DNA from: Paramecium pentaurelia | Taxonomy: Eukaryota > Ciliophora > Oligohymenophorea > Peniculida > Parameciidae | Length of the DNA stretch: 64,000 nt | Direction: 5' to 3' | NCBI GenBank assembly: GCA_905183005.1 | Contig: CAJJDO010000029.1 | Span: 30,091 to 94,090, forward strand | Shown: piece by piece, positions 50,649 through 62,775 of the stretch | How positions within the stretch are numbered: position 1 is the first letter of the stretch | How the letters are laid out: each line of letters starts with the position of its first letter | The notes under the pieces: generated by a model | The model's input: the letters and a program-made list of their open reading frames with translations, nothing else | Database searches by the model: none | What the model was told of the DNA's origin: nothing | Program-made: the position numbers and the translations under genes

Positions 50649-50699
50649 AATGAATCTTAACTTAAAATCATTTAAAATGATCTTAAGTTAAGATTCATT
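50649..50699. repeat. Near-perfect 24-bp inverted repeat with 3-nt loop
   Basis: Arms 50649-50672 and 50676-50699 pair with a single mismatch and a three-base loop. It lies 23 bp after the WD40 relic's last recognisable base and 283 bp before the next ATG. It could form a long hairpin in RNA or a cruciform in DNA. No element family recognised. Confidence 0.85.
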
Positions 50700-50982
50700 A
50701 ATTTAATAGAATAATAGTATAAATATTACTATATAGGTAGATTATGTTAGAAATAAAGTTACTCTACCAAACTGTTTACAATATAAAATGATATATGTAA
50801 TTTTTAAGATTTAACCAATTGTATTTGATAAATTGTGAAGGAGAAATAGAAAATTTAGATATTATTGATAGAAATTATACAATAAAAATAATACCATCCA
50901 AATTTTAAAAGCCAAATATAAATTACCATAAATGATAATTAGAATCCATTTGTAATAATAGTTGATTGATAATATTCATAAA

Positions 50983-52428
50983 ATGAATTAATTTTGTTCT
51001 ATTCCTGAACATGGAGTTAATGTTGAATTTATATGTTTGAATCAATATTGTAGAGATTGCAGAGTATTTTGCTTTAAATGTTTATAAAGTGAAAAACACA
51101 ATTCTCATATGAAGGATGTTCATAAATTAAGAGATTATGGGAAATTATTTGAGAATAAAAGCAATACTATATTTGAAGATATTGAGAGAAACATAGAATA
51201 TGTTAACACTTTATTTAAATGGTTAAGAGATGAAATGTTTAATAATAATCAATTAAGTTAAGAAGAATTTGAAGATTTAAGTATTGAACAATTACATGAT
51301 TATTTAAGTTCTAAATTATAAATGGAAAGTTAGAAACAATCTATTTTAGGAATTATTTGTAAAAATGTAGATAATTTAATTTAAACATTAAATAATTGTA
51401 TAAGTGATTTAGAATTATCTTCTTTAGATAGTCCTAATAAAAAGATAAAAGGAGAATTAAGTACAATAAATTATGAATTGATCAATTCAACTGAAGAATA
51501 ATAAATAAATTCAATAGCATTTAATATGGAATCTACTATAATGATAGCTGGATATGAATCAAGTACAATTAAAGTATTTGATTTCATAGATGGTGAAGTA
51601 AAATTAAATTAAGAAATTAACCTTCATAAAAAGAGTATTTATTGTGTATATCACATGAAAAAGACTAAAGAATTTATATCAGGTAGTTGTGATAAAACAA
51701 TAATTGTATTTTAATATAGTGATGATTAATAATGGCATTTAAAATAATAATTGGAAGAACATTAAGGAGGAGTAAATTGTTTAATAGTAAATAGTAAAGA
51801 GGATACAATTATATCTGGTAGTGATGATACACTTATTAAGATATGGATTAGAGAAAATGATTATTGGACATGTCATCAAACATTAATTGGACATTAACAT
51901 TATATTAGTTCTATGAGTTTGAATGTGACAGAAAACTAGATCATTTCTTGTTCTAAACATCCTTAAATATTGATACATTAACAAGAAGTGAAGAGTAAGG
52001 TTTGGGTATTATTATAAACTATTAATGTAACAACTTGGGGTAGAAGACTTTGTTTTATAAATGATTCTGTATTCACATTTCAACCAGAAAGAAAGGAATA
52101 ATTACATATCTATGAATTGAATTCTAAAACTAATTAATTTTAAAAAACAAAGAATATACCAGTAGAAATAGGAACTTGTAAAATGAAGAGAAGAGGTTGT
52201 TTTTGGTTCTTTCCTTAATAATTTATTAGTGAAAAATAGATATTGGTTAATAAGAATGAATGTTCAGTAAATTTAATTCTCTATAATTAAGATGGTCAAT
52301 TTATTACAAAATAATCAATTGATTATTGTACATCTGGAGTTTTTGGAAGAATGACAGATGACGGTTAATATTTAATAACATGGGATGACATAAGTAGAAG
52401 ACTCTAAATAAGATAATTGAAGTTATGA
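50983..52428 (+). CDS. B-box-like zinc finger / coiled-coil / WD40 protein
   Basis: A single exon encodes 481 residues, from ATG at 50983 to TGA 52426-52428. The head has Cys5, His10, Cys18, Cys23, Cys30, Cys33, His39 and His42 (for example FCFKCLQSEKHNSHMKD). A helical region spans about 60-160, with WD40 blades from about 180: EFISGSCDKTIIVFQYSDD and TIISGSDDTLIKIWIREND. WD40 propellers bind proteins, and B-box/coiled-coil heads oligomerise. With no RING domain there is no sign of ligase activity. It is the first intact member of a three-gene plus-strand row whose products share a zinc head but differ in the C-terminal module. The partner or ligand is unknown. Confidence 0.88.
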
Positions 52429-52702
52429 AATTGATCTTTATTCTTATTTATTTTTATTCATTACATTGTTAAAAATGATATTATTTTCAATATTTAAGCA
52501 AATTAATTATTAATATTATTCTATTTTTTATTCATTAATACATTCCTAATATATTACTTTTAAAAGGTTAATATGTTTTCAAAATTTATTATTCCCTAGC
52601 TTATAAAGTAAATAAATAGTATCATAATCATTATTAACATTTTTTAATACTATTTTATTCAAAAAATTATAATAAAAAAAATATATTACTTTTCAAATAG
52701 AG

Positions 52703-53799
52703 ATGCTAATTTGTTAGATTGAAAATCATGATGAGAGCTAGATTTTAGGTTGTTGCATAAAATAGGACTGTCAACATCTTAGACCTTATTGTTAATATTG
52801 TATGACTTCTTTACATTCTGATCACTTTCAATAATTAAAGAGCTTTAAGTAATTAAATTAATGGATATTCTAAAAAATGAAATCGTATGATTAATTAATG
52901 AATATTATTCAACAAATAAGAATCTCAATAAATACTATTTATGACATAGTAAATCCACTTTATGTTTAATCATTCGACAATGTGTAATAATTATCCTAAA
53001 ATTATCTTAATGAGTAAATTACTAAAGTAATCAAGATTGAATTAATAGAAGGAACGGGAGGTTTGATTGTAAATTTGAATGAATTGAATGAGAGATTAAA
53101 TAATCTATGTTGTAAATTTAAAAATTTTAAGTCAATTCCTATTTCATAAACCAATTTTCTAGAAAATATAGGTTAGAATAGATAATATAATTCAAATAGT
53201 TTAATAAGAACATAAATCTTTCAATAAAATTAAGAAATACCTGAAAAATTATCTATTTTATTTTCATCAGATTATAAACATAGAACAATAGAACTAGAAA
53301 ACAATTGTAAAAAAGCAATCAATTCTTGTGTTGGATGGAAAATTGCTATTTGTGAACCCAAAATTCCAAAAAAAAGTTGCCCTATTTATTTTTCCTTTAA
53401 AATTATAAATGCTAGTGCATCTGATATAGGTGTTTGTCATAAAAATAAAATAATTTAAACTAATTACTAGCCTGATTTATAAAAGAATTAAGCACATGGG
53501 TATATAAATATCAATATAGCTAGAGCTTATCTTATCAATCAATACGGTTATGTTTACTCTAATTTAAATCCTAATATTAATAATAAAGAATTATCATTTA
53601 AATTTTACAATAATGATATTATTTCAGTTGAAATAAACTATCAGAAATAAATAATAATGTGGAGAAATTAGAATAAACAGAATTAATTTGTAATAATTTA
53701 TTATATTTATAAAAGTCGATGTAATTTGATGTTGAAGATGATTTATATCCATGTGTTGGAATTAACTACGGAGAAATCATAACAATATTGTATACTTGA
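52703..53799 (+). CDS. B-box-like zinc finger / SPRY-like domain protein (TRIM-like without RING)
   Basis: Two exons encode 356 residues. ATG is at 52703, the intron at 53690-53715 (26 nt, AAG end) and TGA at 53797-53799. The head has Cys4, His9, Cys18, Cys23, Cys30, Cys33, His38 and His41. A helical linker follows to about residue 150. The C-terminal half contains INSCVGWKIAICEP, SFKIINASASDIGVCHKN, an AHGYININIARAYL region and, after the intron, DLYPCVGINYGEIITIL. The pattern of a body-surface sandwich ending in YPCVG...I resembles SPRY/B30.2 domains, which recognise protein ligands. The SPRY call is from pattern only. It starts 274 bp after the previous gene and ends 174 bp before the next. 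Confidence 0.82.
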
Positions 53800-53973
53800 T
53801 TTACTATATGATATTGCATTTTTAGTAAAATAAATAAATAAACTTTGCTTTATGATATTGCGTAATAATATAAAAATGAAATTCTATTTAAATAATCATT
53901 CATCTGATTAATACAGTTTATGATTTTTGTATAAAAATAAGAAATTCAATTAAGAATTAATAAAAAATTTAAT

Positions 53974-55581
53974 ATGAGTACATTGATTAATCCATTTATG
54001 ATAGAATAAGATATTGACCTTCAATGTTCCAAAAAACACAAGTTACCTATATAAATGGTTGTTTTTGATTCAAAATTGACTAAAAATGAGAGATTACTAT
54101 GTTCTGATTGTATCCAAGATTTTGAATCTGATGTCAAAATGGTAGGTTTATCTAAAGTTCTATAAATGATTGATCATAAATTTAGTAAACTTAGAGAATT
54201 TAAAGAAACTTTAATATCAACCAATATAGAATATATTGAAATGATATCAAGAAATTTATTTGAAATCAAATCAAATATTAATTAAACTATCGATTAATTG
54301 ATTGGTAATTCTGAAGAATGGATCAAATTTCTTAATTAATTAGGATAACAAACTTAAACTTATAGTTTTTTTGAAGAATTAGAACTACTTATTTAAAATT
54401 AATAAAAAGATGATTTAAATAAACAAATACTTAAAGAAATTTAAGAAATTAATCTATCTTGGATTACTAAAATTACTTATAAAATTTAATAGTTAAACTA
54501 AAATTCTAAATCTTTAATAAAAGAGCTTAGATAATAATTACTAACTCTTGTAAATAACTATAAAACAAAGGAAACCTAATAAAATTAATAATTACAAGTT
54601 GATCCAATTAATCTTAAATTAATCAACAATACTTATTATTAGTCTGATGATTGCTTTGCTATTTCATTTAATAATATTGGATCTCTTATGATCTCTGGAT
54701 GTGGGAAATATATAAAATTATGGGATTTTTTAAATGGAAATATAAAGGAAGTTTTAAAATTGAAAGGACATGATGATAAAATAAGATGTCTTTCTTTCAC
54801 TCATTCTAATAATAGTTTCATTTCGGGTTCTGGAGATTGTTCAATTAGATGTTGGAAGCAAATCAATTTTAAATAATGGAAATCTTCATAACCATATTAG
54901 GATCATACTGATTAAATTGAATGTATACTCTTAAGTAAAGATGACAGTTAATTAATTTCATGTAGTCAAGATTAATCAATTAAAATTTGGAATTTTGATA
55001 TTAACAATAATGAGTTAAAATTACAATAATCCTTAAATTAATGTAAAAGTTGTATAAACAGCATAACATTGAATTTTACTGAAACCATTTTAGTATCATG
55101 TGGAGATGATAACGAAATTATTATATGGAGAAAGAATAAATAAAATTATTGGGAGTATGAAAATATGGTTACATAATCTGATAATGAATATGGAACTAAA
55201 GTTTGCTTCTTAAAAGATGATAAATTTATTTGGGTTAGTGGTGATATAAAGAATTGTAATTTAGCTAGAATCTTTTAAATTTAAGATGGAAAATTAATAG
55301 AAAATAAAACTTATAATATAGAATTAGAGTATGATGATGAATTCTATGATCTGAATCTGTTTCCTATTGTATACAATAAAGAATAAAATATTATATTAAT
55401 TAGACATAAATTTAACATTTATTTGCTTAGGGAATAAAATGATGGTTCTTTTAAAATAGCTAATAAAGTTAAATAATTTAGTAATTCGATTTAAGGTTCT
55501 ATGACAAAAGATGCTAAATATTTAGTTTTTTGGGATTCTAATGAAAAACTATATTCAATTTATGAAATATAATCTAAATGA
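53974..55581 (+). CDS. Cys-His head / coiled-coil / WD40 protein
   Basis: A single exon encodes 535 residues, from ATG at 53974 to TGA 55579-55581. The head has only Cys18, His22, Cys43 and Cys46 (LQCSKKHKL, LLCSDCIQD), a shorter zinc site than in the two upstream genes. Helical residues run from about 60-205. WD40 blades include SLMISGCGKYIKLWDFLNG, NSFISGSGDCSIRCWKQIN, QLISCSQDQSIKIWNFDIN and ILVSCGDDNEIIIW. The C-terminal part (LIRHKFNIYLLRE, then TKDAKYLVFWDSN) matches the relic at the left window edge. It is probably a protein-interaction scaffold; partner unknown. Confidence 0.88.
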
Positions 55582-55709
55582 TATTTATTAATATTATTAT
55601 TTTATGTTTCTTAATTTAATAATAAGAAAGATTAAATATTATAAGATAACATTTCTAATTTATACTAATTATAAAAAGTAAATAATTAATAAATGATTTA
55701 TAAATAATA

Positions 55710-58700
55710 TCAGTTTTCTTAACTCTTATTTTCCTTTAAAGTTCTAATCTTTCTGTTTGATTAGTTTTTTGGACTATTTTCATTTGGTTTATCATTTTAA
55801 TTCAATTTTTTATTAGCCTTTTTCTTTCCTTCTTATTCAATTTGCATTCCATCTTAAACATTCTTCTTTTTCACCTATTTCTTTTTTTAATCTTTAGGAA
55901 CTTTTTCTGCTTAATTAATGAGCTTATTTTCTATATTTACCATTTCATCATAAGCTTCTAAAAATTTATTTAAATCTTCAATCCACATATCAGCTATTTC
56001 TTTATTCTATAATTTATCTTTAGCTTGAAGTTTAGAATTTAGTTCTTCTTCTAATTTTACTACCTTCTCATTAGTCAAAGAAAATAATGGCATTGATAGA
56101 AGATAATTATAATCACTAATGTCAAGTGTTGTTTTATTGTTCTATTGATTTTCAATATTTTCTGATTTTTTCTTACTCACTTATTCATCATCAGAAACTT
56201 CTGATGTGTCATTGTCATCTACATTCTTTTTTGGATTTTTAGAATCGCCAAATGCTTTTAATTTAGTTGAATTTACAGTTATTAATTAGGAGAATCTTAT
56301 AAATTAATGTTTATCTAATTATTAAACCAGATCTGCTTTTTTGACATTCTTTAATCGAATTTCTTCTGATATAACCATTTTGATAAATCTTGATTTATTG
56401 TATAATAATTGAACTTCTCTATCAAGTTTTGAAAGAAGATAATCTTTGCGTTTCTAATAAAATTATAATCTAACTTAATAGAATTCTTCCAATATTTCTG
56501 CTATAGATTCAAATTTCTTTATTTTATTTTGGCCATCAAATAAAACCATGTTATTATTAGAAAAAGGTGTAACTAATTTAAAATATTCATAAGGATTCTT
56601 TAATTGACTTACATAACCCTCTGTCATTTAGATTTCAAAATGAATTTTATATTTAGTATGATACTCTCTCAAATCAATAATAGGATTGCCTTCTTATGCT
56701 ATTTCTTTATCCAACCATTCTTTATAATTCTTCGTCCATTTTTTTATAGGTAATTCTTTAATAATCACAACATCAGTTTCCTCATTGCACTCTATTATAC
56801 CTTTAATAAGACTATTTCCATTTGGTTAGGTTTCAATAATACCATCAAAATTTCTGTAAAACGGTGTAAGATTATCAAATTATTCACCATTAAGTCTTTT
56901 CTTAATCTATTCCACTAATTCTAAAGGATTATAATTTTGAATAGAAGTTGACCAACCTGTACCAATACCTTCAGCCCCATTTACTAAGCTCATAGGAATT
57001 ATTGGAACATAATATTCAGGTTCAACCATTTCTCCATCATCCTCAATATATTTGACGATATGGTCATCTTATTCTGGAAAGATATATCTTGTAATTTTAT
57101 TTAGTACAGTTGAAATATATCTTGCAGAAGCATGATCCTTTCCTCCCATAGCTCTACTACCAAATTAACCTCTTGGTAATAAAAGATTTATATTGTTTGA
57201 TCCAACAAAATTTTAAGCCATACCTATAATTGTGGTTACCAAAGATATATCCCCATGATGATATGCTGAATGTTCGGCAATGTATCCTCCCAATTAAACA
57301 ACTTTAATTTCTTATTTTAGATTTCTTTTGAAACATGCAAACAAGACTTTCCTTTAGCCAGGTTTTAGACCATCCATCATTGAAGGTATAGATCTAATAT
57401 TATCAGCCATTGAAAAATGAATCAGTTCTTTATGTATAAAATCTTAATATCCTAATTCTTTCTGTGTGTGATCAACATATAAATCATGATTATACTATGC
57501 TAACCATTATTTTCTATCATTAGCTTTCTTTTTATTAAAACATAAATCTATTGATTAATCATCATCCTCATTATCATATCTAAATTAGATTGTATGACCA
57601 ACCAAATTTCGAAAGTATTCCTAAGCTTCTAAATCATCAGATGTACCTAATCCTTTGTAATACTTAATCTTCCAACTCTTAATATCTTAAATTTAAGCAA
57701 ACTTATTAAAATCTTAAACAGTAAAAAAAGGAATTGTTTAATTTCCTTTGGTTGCTTTGATTAAAGGTGTTACAAATTCCTTCAGAAACCCTTTGTATTT
57801 TAATAATGAAGGCCAAAAATGATGTATAAAATTGATGATCAATCCTTTGATATGTGAACCATCAATATCTTAATCTGTCATTATCATAACTGAACCATAT
57901 CTTAAGGATTTTAAATCACCATATTCTCTGTCCTTCTATAATCCAATAATTTTAATCAAATTTTAGATTTCTTCATTTTCCATAATTTATTTTACTGATG
58001 CTTCTCTTACATTTAATAACTTACCCTTTAATGGAAATACTCCATATCTATCTCTTCCAACAATATCTATTCCAGCCATTGCCAAAGCTTTTGCTGAATC
58101 CCCTTCTGTTAATATTAATGTACAGAATTCTGAGTTCTTTTTTCCAGCATCATTAGCATCATCTAATTTTTCAATTCCATGTAATTTACTTGTTTTAGTA
58201 CCTTTTAATTATTTATTTAATTTAGCATCTGCTTTAGCCTTTGCTTATTAGAATATAGTTTCAATAATATCAGTCTTTATGAGTGCTTTAGAGAATTTCT
58301 CTGTAACTTTAAATTTCTCTTCATCATTACCACCAAAGTCAGTAACCCTAGTTGTTAAATTTTCTTTTGTCTAAGAATCAAAAGTTGGATTATTAATTAA
58401 ACAATTAACAAATATCCATAAAGATTGTTTGATCTAATACTTCTGTACTTCTAAATGTTTGTATTTCTTATTGCTCTTCATTTCATTTTGAATCTCTTAA
58501 ATTAATTTATCAGTAACATGAGTCACATGAGTTCCTCCTTTTGAAGTAAAAATTGAATTAACAAATGAAACATGTTAAAATTGAGTGGCAGAATAACTTA
58601 CTACAACTTCCCATCTTGGAGTTGTCATTTCTTTGTCATAAATTTTTATGGAATTACTAGGCAAATATAAATCAACATATTTCTAAAATGAATTTATGGG

Positions 58701-59408
58701 GATTTTCTCATCATTCAAATATACATTTATCTTACTTCCATATATTCCTGCCATATCATAAACTCTTCTCACTAATAATGCCTAAGTATCTTCCTCAATT
58801 TCATTCATACCAAATCTTTTAAAATCTGGCTTATAAGTTATTTATACAAAAGGATCTTTCTTCATCTATTTTATTATAGGTATCTATTTGTTACTCATAT
58901 TATTGCTCCAAACCTATTTTAAATAATTGTTTCCATCACAAACTTCAACTGAAAATTCACTTGAGTAAACATTAGTCAATTTTGCACCATAACCATTCCT
59001 ACCTCCAACTACTCTTTTTTCTGTGTCATCAAAGTTGCTTCCTGTCAAAAATACCCCAAATATCAATTCAGGAACATAAAGTTGATATTCCTTGTGAATC
59101 TCTACTGGTATTGGTTAACCATCATTTTTTACAGAAATTTAGTTCCCAATTTCTACTCTTAATTAAGTCATCTTATAAGTTTAGTTATTCCTTTGAATAT
59201 TATCTGCAGCATTCACTAAAATTTCGTCGAATATTTTAAAAAATGCAGGTACATATTCGATTTCCTTTTGAATCATTTTCCCATTTTTCACAATCCACAT
59301 TAGCTCGTTCATTTTTTGAACACTTCCAATATAAGTATCAGGCCTATTTAATATATGTTCTATATGGCTCATTTTTTTATATTGCTCTTCTATTGTCTTG
59401 GGACGCAT
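55710..59408 (-). CDS. TOP2: DNA topoisomerase II (type IIA, ATP-dependent)
   Basis: One uninterrupted ciliate-code ORF of 1,232 residues runs from ATG at 59406-59408 to TGA at 55710-55712. The GHKL ATPase domain shows HILNRPDTYIGS (18-29), FDEILVNAADN with Glu62/Asn66/Asp69, and GRNGYGAKLTNVYSSEF. The TOPRIM domain has EGDSA (435-439) and MTDQDIDGSH with Asp512 and Asp514, which bind Mg2+. The breakage-reunion domain has the catalytic Tyr764 in HASARYISTVL. The protein passes one DNA duplex through another in chromosome segregation and decatenation. The acidic, Lys-rich C-terminal domain is short, making the protein about 200 residues smaller than yeast or human enzymes. No introns are needed. 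Convergent with the WD40 gene, 128 bp away. The family is certain. Confidence 0.97.
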
Positions 59409-62400
59409 TCTCTCTTTAAATTAATAAAAATTAAATTGATTTACTAAAAATTCTAGTTGAATTATATGAAAATTTGTACTACTATAGACAGTATAATAAT
59501 CTTATTTAAATAAAAACACATTAAAATTAATTTCAATAGGTTGTTTAATTATTTCATATCCAATTAAACTTGATCTCGTAGTCATATTGATAATTATTAA
59601 TTAAAAATCATAATCGTATCTATTGTTAAATAAAACTTTGATTCTAAAATTGATTGTCTCACTGCCATAATTAATAATGTTATTTTTAATTTCTTAAATA
59701 TGGAATTTATATTTTAATACTTTTATCAAATTTTAGTTGATGTGAATAAATCAGAAACTTCTATATAATTTTAGAGTATTAAAAATCCTATATATTTAAT
59801 ATTATTTCATCCTAAGTTATATTATTTAACTATCCTTTCGTTTTATAATGATAATAAATAAATTGTGTATTTTTATTTAAATAAAGAATGATCATTCATT
59901 AACATAATTTCAGAATAATTGTTATATCATAATATAGGATATATATTTTAATAATTTTATTCTACAAATATTTAATCAAATGAAAAATTTATCTATAGAT
60001 TTAAATATTTATACGTAACACCCTTCGATTTTTATCTAAAATATTTAAATAAATACCAAATTTATATCTAATTATTAATAATTGAATTACCAAATGCTTA
60101 TTCAATTAATATATTTATCTTAAATAAATTATAAAGATATATAAATTAATATTTTCTTCTAATCAAAAACTTTTATGTATATTTTCATAATTTATTTATA
60201 ATATTTTAGATTTGTAAATAGAAAGTTTAATAAATTCAAAGTTTATATTTATCTTTTTATTCATCTCATAACATTATAAAAATATATCCTTAAAGGAAAT
60301 TTTTTTGAATCTATTAATTCAATTAAATTATAATTCTTTAAAATCGACAAAAAAGATTGATAAAAAATTTTTTAGAAAGTCTTTGGTTCTAATCTTCATT
60401 TTACAATTTAATATAGCTTTCCTAAATTTCAGGACTTTATTTTAAAACAAATCATTTTTTCTTTATCACTTTTTAGTTATTAATATAAGATTTTAAATTA
60501 TATTGCTCAGTATTTTCATATTAATTTTTTCATCTATATAAATTTATCTTTCTTTTTTTAAATATCAGTTTTATTTCGTTATGGTACTATGAAAACAATT
60601 TAAAATAAACTTTTTTTTCTTTTTTTATCTGAAAAATCATAAAGATCAAAATTTCTTTCCAACATAATTTTAGGATCTATATCTAAATTTACATAATAGT
60701 TTAGGTTTTCATTGTTTGCTTCTATAATATTATGGGTATTTAATCAGTTTACTAAAATTTCTTAAATAGTTTGGAGAAATCATGAATTAAATTAAGTATA
60801 AAATGGAAAATTAATTTAAAAATATTCAAATTTGCGAAACATTGAAAATCGCTTTAAAAATGAAATATAAAGAATAATAATTTCAATATATAAAATAAAT
60901 TATATTAATCATGAATGATAAAAAATTGTAAATGAATTACAAAATGTTCTATTTAAGGCGAATCTGAGTATTATAAATAATTTATGAATGAGTGTGGATG
61001 ATTATATTATTTAAAAAAAGTATTAAAGTTTTTTTAGTGAGTTTTACTCATTTTGCTTTATTTCCCTTAAAAATTGGACACTTGGGTTGATAATGAAAGA
61101 ATATGATTATTGATTTGAATATTCTCATATGATTATATCATTCATATACATATTCATACTCATACTCACCTTATTTTTCTTGAGTTTATTATAACTCCTA
61201 CTCTGTTATAATGTTTTCAAGATATTTTTAAAATTTTTAACTAGCTTAAGCAAATTATTATGTAAATTAATCACCTTCTGCTTAAGCCATTTAATTTTAA
61301 TAATTTAGGATTGCTTGATTGCTAAGTATTTAATTTTAATATGATAATTATAAGAATTAGTTCAAAAGATTATATTAATTTTATTTACAAAATATTTCTA
61401 TTTATTTACTATAACAAGGAACTTCAGTTTCATTTACAAAACTAATGATAAACTCCTCTCATAATTCATAAGCATTTTAAGAGAATCAATGTCTGGTTAG
61501 AGAGTAGCTACAAATGCTNATCTCATAACATTATAAAAATATATCCTTAAAGGAAATTTTTTTGAATCTATTAATTCAATTAAATTATAATTCTTTAAAA
61601 TCGACAAAAAAGATTGATAAAAAATTTTTTAGAAAGTCTTTGGTTCTAATCTTCATTTTACAATTTAATATAGCTTTCCTAAATTTCAGGACTTTATTTT
61701 AAAACAAATCATTTTTTCTTTATCACTTTTTAGTTATTAATATAAGATTTTAAATTATATTGCTCAGTATTTTCATATTAATTTTTTCATCTATATAAAT
61801 TTATCTTTCTTTTTTTAAATATCAGTTTTATTTCGTTATGGTACTATGAAAACAATTTAAAATAAACTTTTTTTTCTTTTTTTATCTGAAAAATCATAAA
61901 GATCAAAATTTCTTTCCAACATAATTTTAGGATCTATATCTAAATTTACATAATAGTTTAGGTTTTCATTGTTTGCTTCTATAATATTATGGGTATTTAA
62001 TCAGTTTACTAAAATTTCTTAAATAGTTTGGAGAAATCATGAATTAAATTAAGTATAAAATGGAAAATTAATTTAAAAATATTCAAATTTGCGAAACATT
62101 GAAAATCGCTTTAAAAATGAAATATAAAGAATAATAATTTCAATATATAAAATAAATTATATTAATCATGAATGATAAAAAATTGTAAATGAATTACAAA
62201 ATGTTCTATTTAAGGCGAATCTGAGTATTATAAATAATTTATGAATGAGTGTGGATGATTATATTATTTAAAAAAAGTATTAAAGTTTTTTTAGTGAGTT
62301 TTACTCATTTTGCTTTATTTCCCTTAAAAATTGGACACTTGGGTTGATAATGAAAGAATATGATTATTGATTTGAATATTCTCATATGATTATATCATTC

Positions 62401-62618
62401 ATATACATATTCATACTCATACTCACCTTATTTTTCTTGAGTTTATTATAACTCCTACTCTGTTATAATGTTTTCAAGATATTTTTAAAATTTTTAACTA
62501 GCTTAAGCAAATTATTATGTAAATTAATCACCTTCTGCTTAAGCCATTTAATTTTAATAATTTAGGATTGCTTGATTGCTAAGTATTTAATTTTAATATG
62601 ATAATTATAAGAATTAGT
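59409..62618. other. Intergenic region, inflated by an assembly duplication; no gene recognised
   Basis: Upstream flank of topoisomerase II. Real length is about 1.95 kb once the 1,257-base artefact is removed. AT-rich with no supported frame. A small degenerate repeat (CATATACATATTCATACTCA) occurs near 61142 and again in the duplicate copy. Confidence 0.5.
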
Positions 62619-62775
62619 TCAAAAGATTATATTAATTTTATTTACAAAATATTTCTATTTATTTACTATAACAAGGAACTTCAGTTTCATTTACAAAACT
62701 AATGATAAACTCCTCTCATAATTCATAAGCATTTTAAGAGAATCAATGTCTGGTTAGAGAGTAGCTACAAATGCT
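60263..62775. repeat. Assembly artefact: exact 1,256-base duplication around a single n
   Basis: 60263-61518 equals 61520-62775 with n at 61519. The second copy runs into the 3' part of the minus-strand ORF at 62619. Deleting one copy leaves that ORF whole. Confidence 0.88.
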
